Of a DNA stretch of 64,000 bases, positions 42,218-52,620 are shown one piece after another. The position numbers were made by a program, and so were the translations under genes. The DNA comes from Novosphingobium sp. SCN 66-18 (GTDB lineage Bacteria > Pseudomonadota > Alphaproteobacteria > Sphingomonadales > Sphingomonadaceae). Numbering within the stretch: the first letter of the stretch is position 1; each line of letters opens with the position of its first letter. Below the pieces are notes generated by a model. It did not search any database and had not been told where the DNA came from. It saw only the letters and a program-made list of their open reading frames with translations. The stretch lies in contig MEGD01000002.1 of the NCBI GenBank assembly GCA_001725355.1, positions 62,001-126,000 on the forward strand, read 5' to 3'.

Positions 42218-43183
42218 ATGAAGACGAAGTTCCGCAGCCGTGGTTCGCTGGTGGCGCTGGCCTTGCTCACGCTGGCTGCCGTGGTGCCGACCGTTGCCGT
42301 CGCGCAGGCGCAGGAGACGGTCGAAAATCGGCTCAAGCGCGTCGAGACGGAATTGCGCGCGGTCCAGCGCAAGGTGTTCCCCGATGGCGCGGGCAAGACC
42401 TTCGCGCCGGAGATCACCGCCGCCGCCACGCCCGCTCCCGCTGCCGTCGGCACGCCCGCCGCCGGCGCGGTGACGGACCTGCTCAGCCGCATGGACGCGG
42501 TGGAGCAGCAGTTGCAGCGCCTGACCGCCCAGACCGAGGAAAACCAGAACCGGATGGGCAAGCTGGAAGCGCGCCTGACCGCGCTGGAGCCGGCCCCCGC
42601 ACCCAGCGCGGCACCGGAAGCGGCGGCATCGACGCCGGCAACGCCGGCAGGTGCGATTACCCTCCCGCCCGTGACGACAAAGCCCGCCGCCAAACCGGCC
42701 GCCGCGCCCGCTCCTTCGGCGACCCCGACGCCAGCGACTCCGTCGGCCGATCGCGTCGCGGCAGTGCGGGCAATCGAAAAGCCCAAGTCCAACGATGCGG
42801 GCGAGGACGAATACCTTTACGGCTATCGCCTGTGGGAAGCGAAGTTCTATCCGGAAGCGGCGCAGCAGCTGCAGAAGGTGGTGGACCAGTATCCGCGCCA
42901 CAAGCGGATCAGCTATGCCCGCAACCTGCTGGGCCGCGCCTGGCTGGACGATGGCAAGCCGGGCACGGCGGCGCAGTTCTTCCTGCAGAACTACCTGGCC
43001 GACAAGAAGGGCGATCGCGCGTCTGACAGCCTGCTCTACCTGGGCGTGGCGATGACGCGGATCAAGGATACCAAGCGGGCCTGCGGCGCGTTCCAGGAAT
43101 TCCGCGCGACCTATCCGCAGGATGTCGAAGGCCGGCTCAAGACGCAGTACGAGGCCGCCACGCGGGGGGTGAAGTGCGATTGA
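42218..43183 (+). CDS. periplasmic TPR protein, CpoB/YbgF-like
   Basis: 321 residues: a signal peptide (to about AVAQA, residue 30), a short coiled coil (VENRLKRVETELRAVQRKV; LLSRMDAVEQQLQRL), an Ala/Pro linker, and C-terminal tetratricopeptide repeats (YLYGYRLWEAKFYPEAAQQLQKVVDQYP). This is the CpoB/YbgF organisation, coordinating peptidoglycan synthesis with outer-membrane constriction through Tol-Pal. The ATG at 42218 has GGGAG just upstream. The tol-pal genes that often precede it are absent; tilS and ftsH follow, as is common in alphaproteobacteria. Confidence 0.87.
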   Translation: MKTKFRSRGSLVALALLTLAAVVPTVAVAQAQETVENRLKRVETELRAVQRKVFPDGAGKTFAPEITAAATPAPAAVGTPAAGAVTDLLSRMDAVEQQLQRLTAQTEENQNRMGKLEARLTALEPAPAPSAAPEAAASTPATPAGAITLPPVTTKPAAKPAAAPAPSATPTPATPSADRVAAVRAIEKPKSNDAGEDEYLYGYRLWEAKFYPEAAQQLQKVVDQYPRHKRISYARNLLGRAWLDDGKPGTAAQFFLQNYLADKKGDRASDSLLYLGVAMTRIKDTKRACGAFQEFRATYPQDVEGRLKTQYEAATRGVKCD

Positions 43184-44129
43184 CGCGGCGCTGACCCGCT
43201 TTTCGGGCGTCTGGGAGCGGCTCTGGCCCGAAGCGACGCCCGTCGGGCTCGCGGTTTCGGGCGGACCGGACAGTCTGGCCCTGATGCTGCTGGCCTGCGC
43301 GGTGCTGCCGGGGCGTTTCGCGGTCGCCACGGTCGATCACGGTCTGCGCGCCGAAAGCGCGGGCGAAGCCGGGATGGTCGCCCGGCTGTGCCGGGAACGC
43401 GGCATCGTCCATCGCACGATCACCCTGGCGCTGCCGGGCGGCGCGGGGGTGCAGGCACGGGCGCGGACGGCGCGCTATGCGGCGCTGGGGGACTGGCTGC
43501 GGGCCGAGGGGCTGGGCGCGCTGGTCACCGCGCACCATGCCGACGATCAGGCCGAAACCTTTGTCATGCGGTTGAACCGGGGGGCGGGCGTGCGCGGCCT
43601 GGCCGGAATGCGCGTCCGCGCCGCGGTGCCGGGCCATCCCGACCTGCCGCTGCTGCGTCCGCTGCTCGGCTGGCGCCGGGCGGAGCTTGCCACGCTGGTC
43701 GCTGCCGCCGGAATCACGCCCGCCGATGATCCCTCGAACCGCGATCCCCGCTTCGAACGGGTGCGCGTGCGCGATGCCCTGGCCTCGGGCGGAGGGCTGG
43801 ACATCGACGGGCTGACCGACAGCATGGCGCATCTGGCCGATGCCGATGCGGCGATCGAATGGATGGCGGAGCGCGCCTTCGCCTCCGCCCGGCGGGATGC
43901 GGACGGGCTGGTCTGGGCGATGGCGGTCCCGCGCGCGGTGGCCTTGCGCGCGCTGGAACGGATCGTCGCGGAGCTGGGCGCAGGCCAGCCGCGCGGACCG
44001 GAACTGGCGCGGTGGCACGATGCGCTGGCGGCGGGCGGCATCGCCACGCTGGCCGGCGTGCGCGGCGAAGGCCGGGGCGCGGAATGGCGCTTCACCCGCG
44101 CCGCGCCGCATCGCGGCGGGGATAAATGA
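43179..44129 (+). CDS. tilS: tRNA(Ile)-lysidine synthase, apparent non-canonical ATT start
   Basis: Modifies C34 of tRNA-Ile(CAU) to lysidine so that it reads AUA. The PP-loop SGGPDSLAL, VDHGLRAESAGEA, ARYAALGDWL, TAHHADDQAETFVMRLNRGAG and DPSNRD are all present. The first in-frame ATG (43284) lies after the essential P-loop, so it cannot be the start. Upstream the frame is open only to a TGA at 43170; it contains no ATG, GTG or TTG, only ATT at 43179 (overlapping the cpoB stop, with GGTGA 6 nt before) and CTG at 43191. ATT at 43179 gives 316 residues. A sequencing error is the alternative. Confidence 0.88.
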   Translation: MDAALTRFSGVWERLWPEATPVGLAVSGGPDSLALMLLACAVLPGRFAVATVDHGLRAESAGEAGMVARLCRERGIVHRTITLALPGGAGVQARARTARYAALGDWLRAEGLGALVTAHHADDQAETFVMRLNRGAGVRGLAGMRVRAAVPGHPDLPLLRPLLGWRRAELATLVAAAGITPADDPSNRDPRFERVRVRDALASGGGLDIDGLTDSMAHLADADAAIEWMAERAFASARRDADGLVWAMAVPRAVALRALERIVAELGAGQPRGPELARWHDALAAGGIATLAGVRGEGRGAEWRFTRAAPHRGGDK

Positions 44130-44248
44130 CTCTCCCGCAAGGAGAATTGCCATTCCGGGTTCACGGAGAGTAATCTGCGTCACAGCATCGGCGGGTCTGC
44201 TTCGTCCATGAACCGGCCATGTTGCGATTTCCGATTCGGGGGCCTTCG

Positions 44249-45208
44249 ATGAACAAGCTGATTCCGTCCGTTGTCCTGCTGTCGTTGCTGACGACGCCCG
44301 CCTATGCCGAGCCGAAGCAGGCCAAGCCGTCCAATGCCGAGCAGCTTCAGCGGCAGGCGGCGAACGACGTGCCGCATTGCGCGCGCAAGCTTGGCACGAT
44401 CTCGATCGTCGATGGCGATGATCCCTATGGCTGGACGCAGTACAATCTGGCGCCGCCGCAGAAGCTGCTGAAAGTGATCGTGCAGCGTTCGGGCTGCTTC
44501 AACCTGGTCGATCGCGGCACCGGGTTGAGCGCGGCGCAGCGCGAGCGCGACATCGGCGCCAACCTGGGCCACCAGCGCGGATCGAACGTCGGCCAGAACC
44601 AGATCCGTGCGGCGGACTATGTGCTGGTCGCCGAAGTGCAGGGCGCTAACCGCAATTCGCAGGGCAGCGGCGCGGCCGGCGCGGTCGGCGGCCTGTTCGG
44701 CGGGGCGGTCGGCGGCCTGCTGGGCGGGATCAAGAGCCGCAAGCTCGAAGCCAACACGGTTCTGTCGGTCACCAATGTCCGCACCACCGAAACCATCGCC
44801 ACGGTCGAAGGCTATGCCGCGAAGAACGATATCAGCTTCGGCGCGGGCGGCGGGTTCTTCGGCGGCGTGGGCGCGGGCGTGGTCGGTGGCGGGTACGACA
44901 ACACCGACATCGGCCGGATCGTCACGCTGGCGTTCATCGATGCGTACAGCAAGCTGGTGACCGAACTGGGCGGCGTTCAAGCGGGGTCCGCGGGAACGGC
45001 CGAGGCCGCGCCGACGCGCAGCTTCACCGCGTTCGCCCCGGTTACGATGCGCCGCACGCCGGCGGCGGGCGGCGCGGTCGTCCGCACGTTGCCTCCCGGC
45101 TCGATCGTGTTCCCCACCGGCAACAAGCAGGGCCTGTGGTGGGAAGTGGCCGACGAGAACGACAACGTGGGCTGGGTGCTGAACACCAAGCTGCAGCCTT
45201 CGCAGTAA
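44249..45208 (+). CDS. CsgG-family exported protein with C-terminal SH3-like domain
   Basis: 319 residues from the ATG at 44249 (GGGGG upstream): a signal peptide MNKLIPSVVLLSLLTTPAYA, then a CsgG/HfaB-like domain (KLLKVIVQRSGCFNLVDRG, ADYVLVAEVQG, a Gly-rich stretch GGLFGGAVGGLLGGI, IGRIVTLAFIDAYSKLV) and, after a linker, a bacterial SH3-like domain (VTMRRTPAAGGAVVRTLPPG ... GLWWEVADENDNVGWV). CsgG-type proteins form outer-membrane export channels; here no lipobox cysteine is seen, so a periplasmic accessory role is possible. It interrupts the usual tilS-ftsH adjacency. Confidence 0.83.
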   Translation: MNKLIPSVVLLSLLTTPAYAEPKQAKPSNAEQLQRQAANDVPHCARKLGTISIVDGDDPYGWTQYNLAPPQKLLKVIVQRSGCFNLVDRGTGLSAAQRERDIGANLGHQRGSNVGQNQIRAADYVLVAEVQGANRNSQGSGAAGAVGGLFGGAVGGLLGGIKSRKLEANTVLSVTNVRTTETIATVEGYAAKNDISFGAGGGFFGGVGAGVVGGGYDNTDIGRIVTLAFIDAYSKLVTELGGVQAGSAGTAEAAPTRSFTAFAPVTMRRTPAAGGAVVRTLPPGSIVFPTGNKQGLWWEVADENDNVGWVLNTKLQPSQ

Positions 45209-45337
45209 GCCCGGCGACGAAGGGCGGGCGGGCGGCTACCGGAAATTCGGACCTTCGGTTATATTGCTATTCACCCTCGCGCTCCTACATTGACGGGAGC
45301 GCAGGCGGGACGAGTCCGCCCATTCGAAGGCATTGCG

Positions 45338-47281
<1,944 letters not shown>

Positions 47282-47332
47282 GAGGGCGGACACGCTCCAC
47301 CGTTCTCACGCCTTGGATCCAAAGACCAACTC

Positions 47333-47442
47333 CCCGTTCGGCCTGAGCTTGTCGAAGCACGCGCGCCAACGGAACTCCCCGTCCCATCCATCGCGGTGGG
47401 CGGCCGTATCGCGCGTCCTTCGACAAGCTCGGGACGAGCGGG
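47333..47442. repeat. long inverted repeat (GAGCTTGTCGAAG type) between ftsH and the oxidoreductase gene
   Basis: Arms CCCGTTCGGCCTGAGCTTGT... (from 47333) and ...CGACAAGCTCGGGACGAGCGGG (to 47442) pair over about 33 bp with few mismatches around a 40-odd-bp spacer. The core GAGCTTGTCGAAG / CTTCGACAAGCTC belongs to a repeat I know to be scattered in intergenic regions of many proteobacteria. It may act as a terminator for ftsH. Confidence 0.72.
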
Positions 47443-47482
47443 AACTGTCAAATCCTTCCCTTCCCATGGCGAGGCTCCTTTC

Positions 47483-48463
47483 ATGACCCAGACCACCGAA
47501 GCGATCGTGATCCGCGCCTATGGCGGCCCCGAGGCCCTGGTGCTGGAGGAGGTACCGCTTCCGCCACCTGGTCCGGGTGAACTGCTGATCCGGCAGACCG
47601 CCGCCGGCGTGAATTTCCACGACATCTACGTCCGTTCGGGATCGTACCGCACGCTGGCGCTGCCGGGCATTCCGGGGCTGGAAGGCGTGGGCGTGGTGGA
47701 GGCCACGGGCGAGGGCGTGACCGGTTTCGCGCCTGGCGACCGCGTGGCCTATATCGAGCGTACGTACGGCGGCTATGCCCGCGCCCGCGTGGTCGATGCC
47801 GCGCTGGCGGTGCCCGTGCCCGACAGCGTTGACGATGCCGTGGCGGCGGCGTGGTATCTGAAGGGCCTGACCGCGCAGGCGCTGGTCGCCGATGTCCACC
47901 CCGTCTCGCCCGGCGCGAACGTGCTGGTGCAGGCGGCGGGCGGCGGCGTGGGCCAGCTTGTCGCGCGCGTGGCGAAGTTGCGCGGCGCAACTGTGATCGG
48001 CACCGCCGGATCGGACGAGAAGGTCGCGCTGGCGCAGGCTGCCGGGTGCGATGCGGTGATCCGCTATCGCGAGGAGGACGTGGTCGCGCGCGTCATGGAG
48101 CTGACCGGCGGCGCGGGCGTGGAAGTGGCCTATGACGCGGTGGGCAAGGATACCTTCGACGGATCGCTGGCGGTGCTGGCGACGCGCGGGCATCTGGTCA
48201 ACTACGGGCAGGCCTCGGGCACTATCCCGCCGCTCGACATTTCCCGGCTGGGCGCGAAGTCGCTTTCGCTGACGCGGCCGTTCCTCTGGGCCTATGTCGG
48301 CACGCGCGAGAAGCTGGTCGCGGCATCGGCCGCGCTGTTCGGTGCCATGGCTGCGGGCGCGTTGCCGCTGGCGATCGGCGGGCGGTTCCCGCTGGCGCGC
48401 GCCGCCGATGCCCATGCCGCGCTGGAAGCGCGCGGGATCGGGCCTTACGTGCTCGATTGCTGA
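47483..48463 (+). CDS. quinone oxidoreductase (zinc-independent MDR family)
   Basis: NADPH-dependent quinone reductase of the medium-chain dehydrogenase/reductase superfamily, 326 residues. Visible features: GVNFHDIYVRSGSY, GLEGVGVVEATGEGVTGFAPGDRVAY, the Rossmann loop VLVQAAGGGVGQLVARVAK and GTAGSDEKVALAQAAGCDAVIRY. Catalytic and structural zinc cysteines are absent, as in QOR. The ATG at 47483 has GAGG upstream. Confidence 0.92.
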   Translation: MTQTTEAIVIRAYGGPEALVLEEVPLPPPGPGELLIRQTAAGVNFHDIYVRSGSYRTLALPGIPGLEGVGVVEATGEGVTGFAPGDRVAYIERTYGGYARARVVDAALAVPVPDSVDDAVAAAWYLKGLTAQALVADVHPVSPGANVLVQAAGGGVGQLVARVAKLRGATVIGTAGSDEKVALAQAAGCDAVIRYREEDVVARVMELTGGAGVEVAYDAVGKDTFDGSLAVLATRGHLVNYGQASGTIPPLDISRLGAKSLSLTRPFLWAYVGTREKLVAASAALFGAMAAGALPLAIGGRFPLARAADAHAALEARGIGPYVLDC

Positions 48464-48482
48464 CGCCGCGCTTCGGAAAGGC

Positions 48483-49325
48483 TCAGGCGCCGGTTTCGGC
48501 CAGAACGAACAGGGCGAACAGCACCAGCGCGGCAAAGGCGACGATGCCGAGCGCCAGCGTGCGCCACAGCGCGCCGAAACGCGAAACGCCATAGGCTCCG
48601 CGCACCTGCCGGTAGAGGTGGAGCGGCGGCACCAGCAGCGCCACGATTGCCAGCCCCGGCAGATGCGCCAGGCTGGCCAGCATCAGCACCGTGGCCAGAA
48701 TGGTCATGAAACTGATCGAATAGGTCACGAACACGGTGTGGTCGTAGAGGTGGAAGCGCCGGCTGAACGGAAACAGCAGCCACACGAACGGCACCGAGAT
48801 CGGGATCAGCAGCCAGCTGTACTTGTAGGCGTAAGTCTGCACCTTGTAGAGCGCCAGGCCGGGGTTGGCCTTGAACTTCCGCAACGCGTGGTCGATCACC
48901 GGCACGTCGCTGGAAACGGAGTTGATCTCGCCGTTGCCGACGACCTGCGCCTTGCCGTCGGCGTCGATCGTCGTCTGTGGCGTGATCTCTCCGGCGGTTT
49001 GCTTCATCACCGCGAACATCAGGAACACGGCGAACAGGAACAGCGCCAGCGGCGAGACGAAGCGCGCGCGCTCGCCCGCGACATAGCGGCGGGTGAGATC
49101 GCCCGGCCGCCAGGCCAGCATCGGCAGCGTGCGCCAGATCCTGCCCTCGAAATGGAAAACGCCGTGCAGCAGATCGTGAAAGAACGCGCCCAGCGTGCGG
49201 TGGACATGCGCCGCCTGCCCGCAGGCGTGGCAATGGCTGCCGACCAGCGTGGTTCCGCAGTTCAGGCACGCGGTTTCGTGCGTATGGCCATCGCCCGCCG
49301 CGCTTGCCGGCACTTTCTCGTTCAT
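48483..49325 (-). CDS. DUF3667 family zinc-ribbon membrane protein
   Basis: 280 residues: an N-terminal CXXC...CXXC zinc ribbon (CLNCG and CHACG), an amphipathic segment with FFHDLLHGVFHFEGRIWRTLPMLAWRPGDLTRRYVAGERARFVSPLALFLF (read in parts), and about five membrane helices. This is the DUF3667 layout, function unknown. I start at MNEKVPAS (49325), with GGGGGCAG upstream. Convergent with the quinone oxidoreductase. Confidence 0.85.
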   Translation of the reverse strand: MNEKVPASAAGDGHTHETACLNCGTTLVGSHCHACGQAAHVHRTLGAFFHDLLHGVFHFEGRIWRTLPMLAWRPGDLTRRYVAGERARFVSPLALFLFAVFLMFAVMKQTAGEITPQTTIDADGKAQVVGNGEINSVSSDVPVIDHALRKFKANPGLALYKVQTYAYKYSWLLIPISVPFVWLLFPFSRRFHLYDHTVFVTYSISFMTILATVLMLASLAHLPGLAIVALLVPPLHLYRQVRGAYGVSRFGALWRTLALGIVAFAALVLFALFVLAETGA

Positions 49326-49440
49326 GCTGCCCCCGTCGTTGCGCGAAGGAATAGCCAAGTCGCGCGCCAGTGACTACCGTCCGGGCCGACGATTTGCGCC
49401 GAACCCGATGAGGCGGCCGCACAACGAAGGGACGGGAGCC

Positions 49441-49827
49441 ATGAAGCCAATCGCCATTGCCGCCGCAGCCGGCCTGCTGTGCCTTGCCATGCCGCTGACG
49501 GCCGCGCCCGGGGACATGACCGTCGCCACGTTTCTGTCCAAGGCCGATGCGTTGCGCGCGAGGGGGCCGCTGGCGCTGATGTCTTCGGATTATTCGCTGC
49601 TCAAGGGTGAAGTGACCGGGGCTGCGCAGGCCTATCGCGCGCGCCTGCGCGGTGAACAGGCCGCCGGCCGCCCCAGCAGTTGCCCGCCCGCGGGTCGCGC
49701 GCCGTTCAACAGCGACGACGTGATCGGCCAGATGCGGACTTACCCGGTCGGCGCGCGCGGCCAGACCACGGTGGCGACGGCGGTGGCAGACCTGTTCCGC
49801 AACCGGTATCCCTGCCCTGCCAGATAA
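49441..49827 (+). CDS. small exported protein of unknown function
   Basis: 128 residues: a signal peptide MKPIAIAAAAGLLCLAMPLTA with cleavage before APGDM, then a compact domain with FLSKADALRARGPLALMSSDYSLLKGEV, a Cys-Pro-Pro (about 81) and a C-terminal TVATAVADLFRNRYPCP. The two cysteines may form a disulphide. The C-terminal pattern loosely recalls Rap1a/Tai-like small periplasmic proteins, which I cannot confirm. GGGACGGGAGCC precedes the ATG. Confidence 0.75.
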   Translation: MKPIAIAAAAGLLCLAMPLTAAPGDMTVATFLSKADALRARGPLALMSSDYSLLKGEVTGAAQAYRARLRGEQAAGRPSSCPPAGRAPFNSDDVIGQMRTYPVGARGQTTVATAVADLFRNRYPCPAR

Positions 49828-49949
49828 TCCGCCGCCGATGATCCGCGCCCGACGAGAGTTTAACGCGGTCTTTACCTTGAAGGTGCAGGGCTGAGGCGAA
49901 CTTTCCCGGCGGATTGATCGCGGCCGGGCGCAGGAAAGGAGCAGCCGGA

Positions 49950-51542
49950 GTGTTCGGTCCGCGCGAGGGACTGGCAGGGTCGGGGAACGTGGTGTTCGGC
50001 CGCGCGCGCCCCCTTGCGCCTGTTCCGCCCGCGAGCGTAGCGGCGCCCGTTTCCGAGCAACCGTCCACACCAACGCGCCCGGCTTCGGCCTTGCGGCCAT
50101 CTCCTTCGCGCTTCCCCGGCCTTGCCCGGCGCTGGAACGATCTGTGCCGGCGCGTGGAGCGCTGGACCCGCGCGCACGACCTGACGCCCGATCTGGCCGA
50201 GGACATCGGCAGCGCCCGCTGGTTTCGCGGGCTGGGCACGATGCTGGGGCTTGCCTTTGCCGCATTGCTGTTCTGGCCCAGCTTCGCCCCGCTTTCGGCC
50301 GCGCCGCTGGTCACGCTCGACGATACCGCGCGGGCCGAATTTCGCGCGCAGGCGATCCGCCCGTTCGCGGCGGGCGCGGGCAATGGCCGCCATTTTGCCG
50401 CGACCGAGGCGGTCATCCGCCTCGATTCGGCCCCTGAACGCCCCGTGATCCAGCTTGCCGCGACTCTGGGCGAAAGCGACACGCTGGGCCGGATGCTGCA
50501 ACGCGCGGGCGTGGCCACGGGCGACGCCGACCGCGTCGCCGCGCTGGTGGCCGATGCGGCCGGAACGGCGGCAATCGCGCCGGGCACGCGCTTCGACATC
50601 ACGCTGGGGCCGCGCGGCGGCCCGTCCGAGCCGCGCCCGCTGCAGGCGATCGGCTTCCGCCCGCGCTTTGATCTGGCGCTGGCGATCCGCCGCGAAGGCG
50701 CCGGGCTGGTGCTGGCGAAAATGCCGATCGCGGTGGACAGCAGCCCGCTGCGCATTCGCGGGATCGTGGGGACCAGCCTCTACCGTTCGGCCCGTGCCGC
50801 CGGCGCGCCGCCCAGCACGGTGCAGGATTACCTGCGCACGATCGACCAGTACCTTTCGTTCGAGGATATCGCGCCCACCGACGAGTTCGACCTTGTCTTT
50901 ACCGACCGGCGCACCGCCGACGGGCAAAGCCAGCCGGGCGACCTGATCTATGCCGGCGTGACGCGCGACGGCAAGCCGCGCGTGCAACTGCTGCGCTGGG
51001 GGCCGGACGGCGGCTTTCTCTCGCTCGACGGCATGACCGGCGGGGAAACCAGCGATTCGGCCATGCTCGGCGCGCCGGTGGCCGGGCGGATCACCTCGGG
51101 CTATGGCCTGCGCCGCCATCCGATCCTGGGCTTCACCCGGATGCACGCCGGCATCGATTTCGGCGCCGCCTGGGGATCGCCGGTCTATGCCGTGACCGAC
51201 GGCACGGTGAGCTATACCGGCTGGCATGGCGGCCACGGCAATTACGTGCGGCTGGAACATGGCGGCGGCATCGGCACCGGCTATGGCCACATGAGCCGCA
51301 TCGCGGTTTCGCCGGGGATGCAGGTCCGGCGCGGGCAGGTAATCGGCTATGTCGGCTCCAGCGGCCTCTCGACCGGCCCGCACCTGCACTACGAACTCTA
51401 TCGCAACGGCCAGACGGTCGATCCGATGTCGGTCCGCTTCGTGGTCCACCGCCAGGCGGTCGATGCCGGCCAGCTCGCCGCCTACAAGGCCCGGCTGCGG
51501 CAGGTTCTGGCGCTGAAGCCGGGACTTTCCCGCGCGCACTAG
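49950..51542 (+). CDS. membrane-anchored M23 family metallopeptidase
   Basis: About 530 residues: a Pro/Ala-rich cytoplasmic start, one membrane anchor (LGTMLGLAFAALLFWPSFAPLSAAP), a periplasmic region with LysM/OapA-like strands (ESDTLGRMLQRAGVATGDADRVAALV), and a C-terminal LytM/M23 domain with GYGLRRHPILGFTRMHAGIDFGA (His-x3-Asp), and HLHYELYRNG (HxH zinc pair). It cuts or regulates peptidoglycan. I chose GTG at 49950 because AAGGAG precedes it; a TTG at 49914 is also in frame. Confidence 0.9.
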   Translation: MFGPREGLAGSGNVVFGRARPLAPVPPASVAAPVSEQPSTPTRPASALRPSPSRFPGLARRWNDLCRRVERWTRAHDLTPDLAEDIGSARWFRGLGTMLGLAFAALLFWPSFAPLSAAPLVTLDDTARAEFRAQAIRPFAAGAGNGRHFAATEAVIRLDSAPERPVIQLAATLGESDTLGRMLQRAGVATGDADRVAALVADAAGTAAIAPGTRFDITLGPRGGPSEPRPLQAIGFRPRFDLALAIRREGAGLVLAKMPIAVDSSPLRIRGIVGTSLYRSARAAGAPPSTVQDYLRTIDQYLSFEDIAPTDEFDLVFTDRRTADGQSQPGDLIYAGVTRDGKPRVQLLRWGPDGGFLSLDGMTGGETSDSAMLGAPVAGRITSGYGLRRHPILGFTRMHAGIDFGAAWGSPVYAVTDGTVSYTGWHGGHGNYVRLEHGGGIGTGYGHMSRIAVSPGMQVRRGQVIGYVGSSGLSTGPHLHYELYRNGQTVDPMSVRFVVHRQAVDAGQLAAYKARLRQVLALKPGLSRAH

Positions 51543-51627
51543 AGCCGATGGCGATGTGGGTGGGGCAATTCGTCCCGGCCTGTCGCTACCCATTGCACCG
51601 GCGCGTGAAAGTCCTAGGAAGGCTGGC

Positions 51628-52620
51628 ATGACCAGCTATCCCATGACCCGTCTGCGCCGCACCCGCGCCACCGCCTGGAGCCGTGCGCTGCACCGTGAAG
51701 TGCTCGTGACTCCGGCCGACCTGATCTGGCCGCTGTTCGTGGCCGAGGGCACGGGCGTGGAAGACCCGATCGGCGCGCTGCCCGGCGTTTCGCGCTGGTC
51801 GGTGGACGGCATCGTCGCGCGGGCGAAGGAAGCGGTGGCGCTGGGCATTCCCTGCCTGGCGCTGTTTCCCTACACCCAGCCCGAACGCCGCAGCGCGGAC
51901 GGGGGCGAGGCACTCAATCCCGACAACCTGATGTGCCGCGCCACCCGCGCGATCAAGGATGCCTGTGGCGATGCGATCGGCGTGCTCACCGACGTCGCGC
52001 TCGATCCCTATACCAGCCACGGGCAGGACGGGCTGATCGACGGCGAAGGCTATGTCCTCAACGATGCCACGGTCGAGGTGCTGGTGGGGCAGAGCCTCAA
52101 CCAGGCGGCGGCCGGCGCGGACATCATCGCCCCCTCCGACATGATGGACGGCCGCATCGGCGCGATCCGGCAGGCGCTGGAGGATGCCGGGCACGTGAAC
52201 GTGCAGATCATGTCCTATGCCGCCAAATATGCTTCGGCGTTCTATGGCCCGTTCCGCGACGCGGTTGGATCGCGCGGGCTGCTCAAGGGCGACAAGAAGA
52301 CCTACCAGATGGACCCCGGCAATGCCGAGGAAGCGCTGCGCGAGGTGGAGATGGACCTGGCCGAGGGCGCGGACACGGTCATGGTCAAGCCCGGCCTGCC
52401 CTATCTCGATATCGCGGTGCGGGTGAAGGAAGCCTTCGGCGTGCCGGTCTTCGCCTACCAGGTCTCGGGCGAATACGCGATGATCGAGGCGGCGGTGGCG
52501 GCCGGCGCGGCGGACCGTGACGCCATGGTGCTGGAAACGCTGCTGGCGTTCAAGCGCGCGGGCTGTTCGGGCGTGCTGACCTACCACGCCGCCCATGCCG
52601 CGCGGCTGCTGAATGGCTGA
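51628..52620 (+). CDS. hemB: porphobilinogen synthase (delta-aminolevulinic acid dehydratase)
   Basis: Condenses two 5-aminolevulinate molecules to porphobilinogen in haem synthesis. 330 residues from the ATG at 51628 (AGGAAGG upstream). Visible: RLRRTRATAWSRALHRE, LTDVALDPYTSHGQDGL (the metal-site region with Asp instead of the Cys-rich zinc motif, suggesting a Mg-type enzyme), PSDMMDGRI, MSYAAKYASAFYGPFRDA with the first active lysine and MVKPGLPYLD with the Schiff-base lysine. Third haem gene in the window with hemE and hemJ. Confidence 0.97.
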   Translation: MTSYPMTRLRRTRATAWSRALHREVLVTPADLIWPLFVAEGTGVEDPIGALPGVSRWSVDGIVARAKEAVALGIPCLALFPYTQPERRSADGGEALNPDNLMCRATRAIKDACGDAIGVLTDVALDPYTSHGQDGLIDGEGYVLNDATVEVLVGQSLNQAAAGADIIAPSDMMDGRIGAIRQALEDAGHVNVQIMSYAAKYASAFYGPFRDAVGSRGLLKGDKKTYQMDPGNAEEALREVEMDLAEGADTVMVKPGLPYLDIAVRVKEAFGVPVFAYQVSGEYAMIEAAVAAGAADRDAMVLETLLAFKRAGCSGVLTYHAAHAARLLNG

